The translations under genes and the position numbers were made by a program. 64,000 nt of DNA from Sulfolobales archaeon (lineage in GTDB: Archaea; Thermoproteota; Thermoprotei_A; Sulfolobales; NBVN01), in NCBI GenBank assembly GCA_025058345.1, contig JANXEN010000001.1, positions 196,481-260,480 on the forward strand, given 5' to 3'. How positions within the stretch are numbered: position 1 is the first letter of the stretch; each line of letters begins with the position of its first letter. The notes beneath the pieces are model-generated. The model did no database searches, had not been told where the DNA came from, and saw only the letters and a program-made list of their open reading frames with translations. Of this stretch, positions 1-7,583 are shown piece after piece.

Positions 1-97
1 TTAAATCATCAGATGCTGTTTTAGGTTAGTGATTTAACTAGGGAGTTAATTAAACTTATGTATAGTTATAAGTAGCTGGAACATATTATGCAAGGAG

Positions 98-550
98 TTA
101 ATGCTGTGATAGTAACCTACGCGTTAAGAGGGATAGATAACCTACTATGGGAATCTTAACTGGGTAGTCGTTCACCTCTAACACCTTCCCAACAATCCTT
201 GAGGCAGGTACACCAACTACTTCGAATTCTTGATAATCAGGTAATGCGTTATTATCTCCCTTAGTCACGTAATATTGTTCGCCCCTAATAATATATACAT
301 CAATAACTCTATGAATTATGAATCCATCTCCAACCTTCTTCTTATATATTATTATGTCCCCAACACCTATTTCTGCAGATTTAACTATTATAACTAAGTC
401 ACCTGTCTGGAAGAGTGGCTCCATGCTAGGGCCTTCAACAGTCCCTAATATAATGACTCCAGAGACGTTAAGCAATACAACCACAAATAATAGTATCGCG
501 ATGGCATTGCCTAATATCGGCAGTAACTTCCACCTCATATGTTGAGTCAC
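98..550 (-). CDS. Signal peptidase I (archaeal/ER type, S26B)
   Basis: Membrane-anchored serine protease that removes signal peptides from exported proteins outside the cytoplasmic membrane. An N-terminal membrane segment lies at about residues 12-36. The nucleophile Ser42 is in GPSMEP, and His80 (IIHRV) takes the place of the bacterial general-base lysine, as in archaeal and Sec11-type enzymes. Asp99 is in TKGDNN. At 150 aa it is short, close to a minimal archaeal enzyme. Its start overlaps the stop of the upstream zinc-ribbon gene by 4 bp, so the two are probably co-transcribed. A second Met at residue 5 is an alternative start. Confidence 0.93.
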   Translation of the reverse strand: MTQHMRWKLLPILGNAIAILLFVVVLLNVSGVIILGTVEGPSMEPLFQTGDLVIIVKSAEIGVGDIIIYKKKVGDGFIIHRVIDVYIIRGEQYYVTKGDNNALPDYQEFEVVGVPASRIVGKVLEVNDYPVKIPIVGYLSLLTRRLLSQH

Positions 551-840
551 TCTTCTTCCAAATCACTTAAATCTACTTCTATTATCTGCCCTACACGCCT
601 CTCCTTCTCCGGCTTACTACCCTTAAGAACCTTCTTAGAAGCGCCGCCTTCAACTTCCACATCATCACCACCTGTTTTAATCTTACTTACAACACCCCTC
701 CACCTATACCCGCAGTTACTGCAGTTAAATGATCCCATAATAGTTATGGTTATCCTACCTTCCGAATCAGGTAGAGGTGATATTAACTGCCAAGTCTTTT
801 CAGGCTTTATTTCTGAGTTACATTTAGGGCACTTAACCAC
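547..840 (-). CDS. Zinc-ribbon protein with charged C-terminal tail
   Basis: Small 97-aa protein. Two Cys pairs, CPKC at residues 4-7 and CSNC at 40-43, should form one zinc ribbon. The rest (about 50-97) is a Lys/Glu-rich tail ending in DLSDLEEE, probably disordered. Ribbons of this type in archaea are usually nucleic-acid or protein binding. No specific partner can be read from the sequence. It precedes the signal peptidase gene with a 4-bp overlap. Function unassigned; the domain call is secure, the role is not. Confidence 0.8.
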   Translation of the reverse strand: MVKCPKCNSEIKPEKTWQLISPLPDSEGRITITIMGSFNCSNCGYRWRGVVSKIKTGGDDVEVEGGASKKVLKGSKPEKERRVGQIIEVDLSDLEEE

Positions 841-983
841 TGACTAACACCTGTAAAAAGGTAAACTTTAAAAATTTAAATAATTACTACTAATTTATAC
901 ATCAAGTCCAGCAACTAGGTAAGGTTTATTTCCCTCAACATAGGTTACTGATCACTTACAGGCAGATCTAGGATAAACTCGGA

Positions 984-1538
984 CTACTTAAAAATAAGTT
1001 CCTTAGTAACAGTACTTAAATGTAGGTCAATTATAGCTAGGCTTCGTTCATCAGTATCGAGGAAAGCCAAAGTCGGCGATTCAGTTAAATAGCCTGAGAA
1101 TGCACCTGGATTAAGTACGACGGTGCCATCTATTCTATCAATTCTCGGTGTATGTGTATGCCCATATATTATTAGGTCGTAATACCTACTTAAAGCTAAT
1201 GAATTAACAAACCTATCAGTTAGGTCCTTAGGTCCAAATCCATGTAAAACTAGAACTTTCAAGTAATCTATGTCGGCCTCAGCAGGAGGTTCGAACAGTT
1301 TACCTGAATTACCGAGAGTCTTCAACATCAATACTTTATCACCATCATTATTGCCGAATATGCCTAAGAAATCAACATTGCTTTTCTCTAAAATACTAAG
1401 TAGTTTCCTCAACGTAAATGGAGATACGTAATCACCTAAATGAAATAGGGTTTCGATCCTTAGTCTAGTTATGTACGTATCCAATTTATCAAGAAGTGAA
1501 ATGTTGTCATGCGTATCTGAAATAATTATAACCCTCAA
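984..1538 (-). CDS. Metallophosphoesterase, YfcE/MJ0936 family
   Basis: Calcineurin-like phosphodiesterase of 184 aa, the usual length for this cytoplasmic family. The di-metal motifs appear in order: SDTHDN at the N-terminus, LGDYV, GNND, LHG and GHTHTPR. Known relatives hydrolyse phosphodiesters in vitro with Mn or Ni; the natural substrate is rarely known. The start is a TTG directly before the first metal motif, which leaves no room for a later start. It is flanked by non-coding DNA, so it is likely a single-gene transcript. Confidence 0.92.
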   Translation of the reverse strand: MRVIIISDTHDNISLLDKLDTYITRLRIETLFHLGDYVSPFTLRKLLSILEKSNVDFLGIFGNNDGDKVLMLKTLGNSGKLFEPPAEADIDYLKVLVLHGFGPKDLTDRFVNSLALSRYYDLIIYGHTHTPRIDRIDGTVVLNPGAFSGYLTESPTLAFLDTDERSLAIIDLHLSTVTKELIFK

Positions 1539-1626
1539 TTTAAACCCCTACATAGTGATGTTACGCAGCATTATGAAATAAAAATAGTGTATTATTTTTA
1601 CAGCTGATTGAGGGTTATTCGATACC

Positions 1627-1809
1627 TTAGGCTGGGTAGTCGTCTGGAACCTTAGCTCTGAAATATTTGCCTGACTCCGGGCTCTTGAAGAGACCTATCT
1701 TAACTCCTTTTCTACCCTTAGGTGCTAAAGTCCATACCTTCTCAGGTGCTAGCTGAACTTCTTTACCTGTTGTAGGGTCCTTTACCTTTATAGGCGCCTT
1801 CTTTGACAT
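1627..1809 (-). CDS. creN7: Chromatin protein Cren7
   Basis: 60-aa basic protein matching Cren7, the conserved crenarchaeal chromatin protein. This small beta-barrel binds the DNA minor groove, bends DNA and constrains supercoils. The family core is plain: [20 protein letters not shown], followed by [14 protein letters not shown] at the C-terminus. Length matches the family. In known relatives several lysines are methylated; the N-terminal lysines here are candidates. It is one of the best single markers that the window is from Thermoprotei. Confidence 0.97.
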   Translation of the reverse strand: MSKKAPIKVKDPTTGKEVQLAPEKVWTLAPKGRKGVKIGLFKSPESGKYFRAKVPDDYPA

Positions 1810-2056
1810 AGCCTACATCACCATGATACTAATAAGTAGCCATTGTTTAAAAGTTACGTCGAACCTTTAAAATATGATAATTATCACAAATAAAATTTTA
1901 CATAAGAATATTTGAAGGAATGCTTTAATAATCCCTTTATGGAATATCTATTAGGTCATTTAGCTATAATCAAAGTTTTAACTGTATGATTAAAATGCTC
2001 AAGATAATTAATCAATGGTAATACCTAATGTAGTAAACCAATTGAAGCCTCAATCA

Positions 2057-2104
2057 TCAGAACCCAGCCATCAATCATCAATCATAGCTTTTAACCATCA
2101 TCAT
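2057..2104 (-). ncRNA. Candidate C/D-box sRNA (second of a tandem pair)
   Basis: Read on the minus strand: C box ATGATGA (2098-2104), a 12-nt guide-like stretch TGGTTAAAAGCT, a poor D' (ATGA), a C'-like TTGATGA (2075-2081), a 12-14 nt stretch ending GGCTGGGTT, and D box CTGA (2057-2060). A TATA-like AATTAAATACC lies about 26 nt upstream of the C box. D' and the D'-C' spacing are degenerate, so this is less certain than its neighbour. Confidence 0.4.
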
Positions 2105-2157
2105 CAATTATTACTACTTATGGCGGTATTTAATTCTATTAACAATCCCTCATGGAT

Positions 2158-2208
2158 TCAGACAAATGCCTTAACATCATTTCATTCAGTTCCGGAAGTA
2201 CTCATCAC
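2158..2208 (-). ncRNA. C/D-box sRNA (2'-O-methylation guide)
   Basis: Textbook archaeal architecture on the minus strand: C box GTGATGA (2202-2208), 12-nt guide GTACTTCCGGAA, D' box CTGA (2186-2189), 5-nt spacer, C' box ATGATGT (2174-2180), 12-nt guide TAAGGCATTTGT, D box CTGA (2158-2161). A TATA-like run (ATAAATATATGG) lies about 30-35 nt upstream. Such RNAs assemble with L7Ae, Nop5 and fibrillarin to methylate rRNA or tRNA. By the N+5 rule the predicted targets are a G within TTCCGGAAGTAC and an A within ACAAATGCCTTA; I could not assign the target molecule. Confidence 0.8.
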
Positions 2209-2339
2209 TGTGATTACATCTAATTTACCTATTACTACCCATATATTTATTTTATAACGTCTGATTTACCGCTATTTAAGGGGTTTAGATGTTATCTATT
2301 CTTTAACTCTTAATGGCTGGGTAACATATGGTGAATTGC

Positions 2340-3371
2340 TTAAGCATTTCGTAGGTGGTGTTGAGTAATGGTAATACGCTTTAAGGCATCTTTAAGTACT
2401 TCTTCTAGCCCTACTCCATGTAGAGCGCTTATGCAGTATATCGGTATTTCACCAAATTCCTTTAAAATTAACTCCTTAATCATCTTTATACGTTCTACGT
2501 CAGCGTTATCTATCTTATTAATGAGGACCATAATGGGTTTATCTCCGAATTCGTTAACTATATTTAAGAGTAGTTTAAGTTGACTACTCAAACTATAATA
2601 TGTTTCTAAGGGATCTACTAAGAACAGGATTAAATCAGCTAAGTGCTTTATTGCTATATACGCTTTTCTCTCAATAGGGTTTAATTCGTCGAGCGGTCTA
2701 TCTAAAATTCCTGGAGTATCAGCTATTTGGATTTTAACTCCATCCATTACTTTATGCCCTAAGATTACATCTTTAGTTGTGAAAGGGAATGGAGATATTT
2801 TAGGCTTAGCCGAGGATACTTTACCCACGAACGTTGACTTTCCTGTCTGAGGCATGCCAGCAACTATAATTGTTGGGGCATCCTCAAAGCAGGGTGTTTT
2901 AGACAGAACTATTAATGCATCTCTCACCTTACTTAACTCTCTATCGGATCTCTTGACTATTGAGAGAATCCTACCAACATATTCTTTAAATAACTTATTT
3001 GCCTCTTTACCATCTAAGGAGGATTTCAGTTTAGCTCTATACAGGTTGTGCAGCCTGTCAATAATCCTTAGCTTCCTACTTAATCTGGTAACACGTTCGT
3101 AGTAGTTATTGATGCCTGCTATGTTGATTACCTCTAGGTAAAATCCCCCTATGGATGTCTTAGCAAGTTCTTCTAAGCTATTTATTAAAGACCTCCTAAC
3201 GTAGCTGTAGATTTTATCGACCTTAACTATGTACGTAAATGCGGACTTCCTCTTTACGCCTTTAGGCACTCCAATACTTAATGAACATATCTTGAGTACA
3301 TGTTCCCGAACATCATTAAAGCTCGGTACGTATATTCCCTTCACTTTCTCTGGAACGCATTCCTCCTCCAA
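2340..3371 (-). CDS. Nog1/OBG-type GTPase
   Basis: 343-aa GTPase of the OBG/Nog1 group, associated with large-subunit ribosome assembly. An alpha-helical N-terminal region (1-160) precedes the G domain. G1 is GMPQTGKS at 172-179, G2 is the FTTKD region, G3 is DTPG at 218-221, G4 is NKID, and G5 is ISALHG. The C-terminal extensions of eukaryotic Nog1 are absent, as is normal in archaea. Its start overlaps the end of the upstream MJ1316-domain gene by 31 bp, so the two are translationally linked. Confidence 0.9.
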   Translation of the reverse strand: MEEECVPEKVKGIYVPSFNDVREHVLKICSLSIGVPKGVKRKSAFTYIVKVDKIYSYVRRSLINSLEELAKTSIGGFYLEVINIAGINNYYERVTRLSRKLRIIDRLHNLYRAKLKSSLDGKEANKLFKEYVGRILSIVKRSDRELSKVRDALIVLSKTPCFEDAPTIIVAGMPQTGKSTFVGKVSSAKPKISPFPFTTKDVILGHKVMDGVKIQIADTPGILDRPLDELNPIERKAYIAIKHLADLILFLVDPLETYYSLSSQLKLLLNIVNEFGDKPIMVLINKIDNADVERIKMIKELILKEFGEIPIYCISALHGVGLEEVLKDALKRITITQHHLRNA

Positions 3372-3655
3372 ATTACTTCACCATCCTTTAAGATAGCTAC
3401 TATTCTATGGAAAGGTATGACAGCATCTCCAACTATTAACCTATCACTCAGTATCCTAATATCGTCGCTTAGTGGGTACTCCTTAAGGCCGCTGTCGCTC
3501 AACCTATCAATAACTAGTACCCTATACTTACGGCGCTCAGCTACATCCCCCCAGTACGCCTTATTTAACTCATTTCTTATGGTATTGATTTTCAATACTT
3601 CTACATCCAACCTAACTACTTTGCTAAACCTTATATTTCTGAAAAACATAATCAA
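3341..3655 (-). CDS. MJ1316-domain protein (UPF0248/DUF504)
   Basis: 104-aa protein with the hallmarks of the archaeal UPF0248/DUF504 family: [11 protein letters not shown] near residue 27, a Tyr-Arg-Val-Leu-Val strand, and the closing block IPFHRIVAI...GEVIWRR. The domain (MJ1316, PF04457) has been proposed to recognise RNA ends with cyclic phosphates; that role is a prediction from the literature. It overlaps the downstream GTPase gene, and its 5' end faces the proteasome gene across only 14 bp, so the divergent promoters must overlap. Confidence 0.82.
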   Translation of the reverse strand: MIMFFRNIRFSKVVRLDVEVLKINTIRNELNKAYWGDVAERRKYRVLVIDRLSDSGLKEYPLSDDIRILSDRLIVGDAVIPFHRIVAILKDGEVIWRRNAFQRK

Positions 3656-3669
3656 TTGGTTGGTATTGT

Positions 3670-4275
3670 ATGGCGTATAGGGAGGTAGGAACTGGTGCCA
3701 CAGCTGTCGGTCTTAGGGTTGATGATGGTGTAGTCCTCGCAGCTGAGAAGAGGATTTCATACGGTGGCTACGTATTAAGCAGGGTCGGTAAGAAAGTTTT
3801 CCTCATCAAGAATAGGTTCGGTTTAGCTTGTGCAGGGTTGTTTGCGGACATCCAAACTATAAGTAGGTTAATGAATGTTGAGATACATAGATATGAGTTA
3901 GAAATGGCTAGAGCTATGAATGTTAGGACTGCCGCTAAATTACTTTCGATCATACTCTACCAGTATAAGTATATGCCATTCCTTTCAGAAATCATATTCG
4001 GCGGTGTAGATGATGGCGGCCCCCATATATTCGTAATGGATCCTCTAGGCTCACTTATAGAGGATAATTACGCAGCCGTAGGTACTGGAGCACCAGTAGC
4101 TATAGGCGTTATAGAGAGTGAATATAAGAAAGGACTTACTTTAGAGGAGACTGAAAAATTAGCCGTTAAGGCTGTTAAAGCAGCCATTTCTAGAGACGCC
4201 GTATCAGGCGATGGTGTTGATGTAGCCGTTATTAGCGTAAATAAGAGCTATGAGAAGTTTTACCAGGTAGTCTAA
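3670..4275 (+). CDS. psmB: Proteasome beta subunit, apparently without Thr1 nucleophile
   Basis: 201-aa beta-type 20S proteasome subunit. Alignment to the standard beta core through ATAVGL, LAAEKR (Glu26 = position 17, Arg28 = 19) and VGKKVF (Lys42 = position 33) puts Ala10, not Thr, at catalytic position 1, with Thr11 at position 2. [10 protein letters not shown] is the conserved SGDG block. Crenarchaea commonly have two beta paralogues; this one resembles the copy that starts with a short leader and Ala-Thr-Ala. It probably fills the ring and shapes pockets while a second gene outside the window supplies active sites (inference). Confidence 0.93.
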   Translation: MAYREVGTGATAVGLRVDDGVVLAAEKRISYGGYVLSRVGKKVFLIKNRFGLACAGLFADIQTISRLMNVEIHRYELEMARAMNVRTAAKLLSIILYQYKYMPFLSEIIFGGVDDGGPHIFVMDPLGSLIEDNYAAVGTGAPVAIGVIESEYKKGLTLEETEKLAVKAVKAAISRDAVSGDGVDVAVISVNKSYEKFYQVV

Positions 4276-4276
4276 T

Positions 4277-4915
4277 ACGGTTAATTACTTCAACGTTAAT
4301 AGGGCGAAAGAAGTACAAAAACTACTAGCTAAAAGAGTTGATAGAACTCATGACTTAGGGGAAATAGAGAACGTAGTAGGACTAGACATATCATATTCTA
4401 AAAACGTGGGTATTGCAGTCGCTGTTCTCCTAGACTTCCCAAATCTGAACCTTAAAGAATATGCGGTCGTTAATGGAGTTATTGATATACCGTACATACC
4501 TGGTTTACTGGCGTTTAGGGAGGCACCACTTATGATAAAAGCTTATGAGAGACTCAGATGTGAAGCAGATCTAATTGTTGTAGATGGCCACGGCGTAACT
4601 CACCCAAGGGAGTTTGGAGTAGCCTCCCATGTAGGGCTTATACTTAATCGACCGACTATAGGTGTAGCTAAGGGTTTACTCTACGGCGACATAGTTAAAG
4701 GAGATGATGAGGTAGAATACATCATAGTCAATAATAAAGTTGGGGGCTTAGTTTACCCGCATCAAGGAAAGAAGCTTTACATATCAATAGGTCATAAAAT
4801 TTCTATAAAGTCTTTAAAGGCCATTACACCTAAACTCTTCAAATCCCACTTCCTGCCAGAACCTACATATATAGCTGACGCTATCTCTAAAAATTTCAGG
4901 AGATCTCGATGGTGA
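4277..4915 (+). CDS. nfi: Endonuclease V; start codon unclear (non-AUG?)
   Basis: Deoxyinosine repair nuclease. The ORF track starts at GTG 4406, but the same frame is open upstream to a TAG at 4268. It encodes a proper family N-terminus there, including GLDISY with the first catalytic Asp, just before 4406. The other acidic residues sit in REAPL and VDGHG; the IPYIPGLLAFRE and RPTIGVAKG blocks are typical. No ATG, GTG or TTG occurs in frame between the stop and GLDISY. The start given here (ACG 4277) is therefore a guess, with a weak AGGT 9-12 nt upstream. The gene follows psmB directly and overlaps ribK by 7 bp. Confidence 0.85.
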   Translation, partial: TVNYFNVNRAKEVQKLLAKRVDRTHDLGEIENVVGLDISYSKNVGIAVAVLLDFPNLNLKEYAVVNGVIDIPYIPGLLAFREAPLMIKAYERLRCEADLIVVDGHGVTHPREFGVASHVGLILNRPTIGVAKGLLYGDIVKGDDEVEYIIVNNKVGGLVYPHQGKKLYISIGHKISIKSLKAITPKLFKSHFLPEPTYIADAISKNFRRSRW

Positions 4916-5316
4916 AGGTAAAGGGGATAATAACTTCAGGCATCGGTGTTGGGAAAAAATACGTAAGTATGCATATCTATAATGAAATACTTGCCTCAAT
5001 CTTGAAGGCTGAGCCCTTCAAGGGGACTCTTAACATATCGTTAAATGATTTAAGTGTTGATGATTTAATTTCTAACTGCGTTCCGAACGTGGTTAACGAC
5101 GTTTACTTCAATGGTAGCACTTATGGAGGTTTTTACTACTGGTACTGCAGAATAGTTGATACACGTAATAAAACGTCTGAAGATGCCGTCGTCCTCAGAC
5201 CGTTCAGAACTAAAAACCCTAAGAACGTAGTGGAAATTATTTCCAGTAAGTATTTGAGGGAGAGTTTGATGTTAAGGGATGGTGATGAGGTCCTCCTTGA
5301 ATTTACATGCAAGTAA
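4909..5316 (+). CDS. ribK: CTP-dependent riboflavin kinase
   Basis: 135-aa archaeal riboflavin kinase (DUF120/PF01982), which makes FMN using CTP instead of ATP. Seen here: the Gly-rich loop GIITSGIGVGKKYVSM at the start and FKGTLNISL, the metal and flavin-binding PGTLN-like segment. The compact all-beta length fits. There is no N-terminal HTH, so this is the single-domain form. It overlaps endonuclease V by 7 bp upstream and the Cys-rich gene downstream, forming a tight psmB-nfi-ribK run. Confidence 0.93.
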   Translation: MVKVKGIITSGIGVGKKYVSMHIYNEILASILKAEPFKGTLNISLNDLSVDDLISNCVPNVVNDVYFNGSTYGGFYYWYCRIVDTRNKTSEDAVVLRPFRTKNPKNVVEIISSKYLRESLMLRDGDEVLLEFTCK

Positions 5317-5755
5317 CAATAACTTATTGACAACTAACTTGAGGTTTGAGTGCTATCGCTGTTCTCACTGTTGCTACTTCACTGTCATAGAAGAATCGCC
5401 TATCGTAATTGAAGATGAAGTTATAAATCTTAAGTCAGAGGCAGTTAGGTTAGGTTTAGAACTTAAGTTCGTTGATTTAGGTAATGGACTCTTTAGATGG
5501 GTGATCGAGGGGTACTGCCCATTCTACAGTACAACCAGCAACTTATGTAGTATTCATGAGAAGAAACCTTTATCCTGTAGGATATATCCACTGCTTTTAA
5601 ATATGAGAACAGGTGATATACACTTATCTACGGCATGCGATTGGGTTATCCAAAACTTAAACACCTTATCGAAAGGGAACCTAGATGTGGAGGAAGTATT
5701 TAAAAACGAAGTAAGTTGGATTAAAATACTATATAAGAAGTTACTCAGTACATAA
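5279..5755 (+). CDS. YkgJ-family cysteine cluster protein
   Basis: 158 aa at most. The signature is an eight-Cys pattern of the YkgJ/UPF0153 family (PF03692): CYRCSHCC near residue 25, then GYCPFY, LCSIHEKKPLSCRIYPLLL and a later Cys in TACDW. The family is thought to bind iron or zinc; the biochemical role is unknown. The ATG at 5279 lies inside ribK. TTG at 5327 or 5339, just before the first Cys motif, would avoid the 38-bp overlap and is equally plausible. Confidence 0.85.
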   Translation: MVMRSSLNLHASNNNLLTTNLRFECYRCSHCCYFTVIEESPIVIEDEVINLKSEAVRLGLELKFVDLGNGLFRWVIEGYCPFYSTTSNLCSIHEKKPLSCRIYPLLLNMRTGDIHLSTACDWVIQNLNTLSKGNLDVEEVFKNEVSWIKILYKKLLST

Positions 5756-5774
5756 ATAAGGAAAGGGTGTTGCG

Positions 5775-6017
5775 ATGCTTCCCGGCCATAAAGGTTACAT
5801 AAAGACCTCAGTGATATACGTGACGTACAACGATGCTGTATCTAATGAGATACTTAACACGCTCTCATTGAAATACAAGGTGTTATCATTCGCTAGGAGT
5901 AAGGTGGTTAAGGAGCTTTACTACGTAGAGGTTGAGGGTAATGTCAAGGAAGACATGGAGGAATTCCTCAGAAATAGAACCATTTGGTATAAAGTCGATG
6001 TATTAGAATTCAAATGA
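5775..6017 (+). CDS. Conserved small protein, function unknown
   Basis: 80-aa protein not recognised. The pattern of short hydrophobic strands alternating with helices (TSVIYVTYND, EILNTLSLKYKVLSF, VKELYYVEVEG) suggests a small alpha/beta ACT- or ferredoxin-like fold. That is only a guess from residue pattern. It lies 19 bp after the YkgJ-family gene on the same strand and probably ends that operon. Codon use and base composition match the neighbours. Confidence 0.6.
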   Translation: MLPGHKGYIKTSVIYVTYNDAVSNEILNTLSLKYKVLSFARSKVVKELYYVEVEGNVKEDMEEFLRNRTIWYKVDVLEFK

Positions 6018-6025
6018 TTTTAACG

Positions 6026-6187
6026 CTAAGTTTCTCTTATAGGGGAATTAAAGATCTTTATAAACCTGATTATTAGCGTCACTATCAGAACTAATGCGGT
6101 TAGGGTTTTAATCACGTAAGATGCTGAGGTCAACACCATCAATGCAGTCCCTAGGATTAGTATTAAATATATCGTTCTTGAGAGCAT
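6026..6187 (-). CDS. 53-aa two-helix membrane protein (CedA2-like position)
   Basis: Too short for the ORF track. Minus-strand ATG at 6185-6187 and TAG at 6026-6028 give 53 residues. Two hydrophobic stretches (about 6-25 and 30-42) flank a short polar turn, and a basic tail follows (RFIKIF). It begins 9 bp after the stop of the large membrane gene, so it belongs to that operon. In Sulfolobus the DNA importer gene cedA is accompanied by two small two-helix proteins, CedA1 and CedA2; this could be the second one. Assignment by context only. Confidence 0.55.
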   Translation of the reverse strand: MLSRTIYLILILGTALMVLTSASYVIKTLTALVLIVTLIIRFIKIFNSPIRET

Positions 6188-6196
6188 AGGAATCAA

Positions 6197-7570
6197 CTAC
6201 TGTAGCTTTATCGGTACCCCTCTACCACCTAAGAACTTAGCTAGAGATGCTGATATCGATAGCAATAGCGTCATATAAAGTGATGGTAGGAAAACAAGTG
6301 AGAAGATTAGTGAGATACCTAGAGATATGCTGTTCGCCAGTATAGTATTCATATTCTCTACAGCTATAATCCTCTTCTCATCAACACTAGGTCTCTCCAC
6401 ATACATGGATTTATAAATGATGCTAACCTGTGCTGCAGCATTCACTACCAGCAACTCACAAACGCTTACCTGAATTCCATACCAATCGAAATCTACGTTT
6501 GAGTAGCACTGACTTACTTCCCCATCAATCAATATAGATTGAATGGTAGTTCCTTTCGGATGTGCGATCAATAACTTAGAACTAACGTTGTCGTAATTAA
6601 CGCTTAAGGTAAAGCTTACCTCGTTACTCCCCACTCTAACCATGTTGACTACAGCATTAGTCGGTTGCAATATTAGTAACCGTCCATGTGCTGCAGTCAA
6701 CATTCCTGGAACAGTTAAGTTTAAACTACAAACAGATTTAGAACACATCTCACTGCTAATGATTTCAGGCATCGTGGTGAATACTATGCCGTAGAGCTCT
6801 AGTTTAACGTCGTAATTAAATTCTTTAGGTAGTAAGTCATATCCGTTACCTAGAGTAAACCTCCCTTGCTCATTTATCAGAATCTTCCCCACTAATTCAT
6901 TATCTCTATAGAGGTTAAGAACAGCGTTAGGAACTACTTCACCAGAAAGGTCTATCACGTAGCCGTAAATGCTGGGGGAATCTAATCCATGATCAGCTAC
7001 CGATGATTGGAAGCTCTCAACAAATACAGGCATCAGCGGCAGCCCCACATACAGAACTAGAGACATTGCTATGAGATACGCCCCTGCGTTCTTACCTAAA
7101 CGCATAGGCAATGAATAAAGTACAATGCCTAACACCACTAAATGCCTATGATAGTTAAGTATGAAGGAACCTAGGAACGTTAGGAGTCTTAAAGCAGAGA
7201 GGGCAGCAGATAAATACCCGGCAACTATGCCAATAGGTGATGAAAGAAGTGAGATGTAGGGGTTTTTTAGAAGTCCCGATACGTATGTTAATGCAGAAAG
7301 CGCTGAGAAAATCATGGCCACTCTACCGCCAATCCATGTGAAGTAAGTGCTCCAATCAGCATTCAGCAAGTTCTGAAGAACATTAGTTAAACTTAACATT
7401 AATGTAAAACATGAAATCAATACAGATGTCGAGATTCCATCAATTATTAAGTTAATACCCCATCTCTTTAAAGATTTTATTGGGATAGGCAGCGAGTACA
7501 GAACTACCCCTAAATCGTAGGTCAGTATAGATAAATTGAACGCCATTAGTAGCAGGTCATCGCCGTTCAT
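6197..7570 (-). CDS. Polytopic membrane protein, CedA-like (DNA import channel candidate)
   Basis: 457 aa. About six membrane segments lie in residues 5-190. A large extracytoplasmic region (about 195-410) follows and opens with a carboxypeptidase-regulatory-like beta sandwich (IYGYVIDLSGEVVPNAVLNL). A final membrane helix is at about 418-445. The architecture, and the directly upstream small two-helix gene, match CedA, the VirB6-like channel component of the crenarchaeal DNA import system. No ATPase (CedB, HerA-like) is in the window. The N-terminus repeats a motif of the upstream protein (PIPIKSLKRWGINLIID). Family call is inference; membrane topology is clear. Confidence 0.55.
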   Translation of the reverse strand: MNGDDLLLMAFNLSILTYDLGVVLYSLPIPIKSLKRWGINLIIDGISTSVLISCFTLMLSLTNVLQNLLNADWSTYFTWIGGRVAMIFSALSALTYVSGLLKNPYISLLSSPIGIVAGYLSAALSALRLLTFLGSFILNYHRHLVVLGIVLYSLPMRLGKNAGAYLIAMSLVLYVGLPLMPVFVESFQSSVADHGLDSPSIYGYVIDLSGEVVPNAVLNLYRDNELVGKILINEQGRFTLGNGYDLLPKEFNYDVKLELYGIVFTTMPEIISSEMCSKSVCSLNLTVPGMLTAAHGRLLILQPTNAVVNMVRVGSNEVSFTLSVNYDNVSSKLLIAHPKGTTIQSILIDGEVSQCYSNVDFDWYGIQVSVCELLVVNAAAQVSIIYKSMYVERPSVDEKRIIAVENMNTILANSISLGISLIFSLVFLPSLYMTLLLSISASLAKFLGGRGVPIKLQ

Positions 7571-7583
7571 CTATGAACTCCAC

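Larger units (their letters stand above)
1810..2339. other. 530-bp intergenic region holding two C/D sRNA genes
   Basis: The only gap over 300 bp. It lies between the start of Cren7 and the end of the Nog1-like gene, both on the minus strand. The left part (1810-2050) is A/T-rich and includes the Cren7 promoter. The middle carries two minus-strand C/D-box sRNAs, described separately. The listed plus-strand ORF 2015-2257 has no protein-like composition and covers both RNAs, so it is a chance frame. Confidence 0.7.

Noticed and set aside
2015-2257. 80-aa plus-strand ORF
   Set aside because: Low-complexity, Ser/His/Asn-rich frame, no SD, and it overlaps two minus-strand C/D sRNAs. Chance frame.
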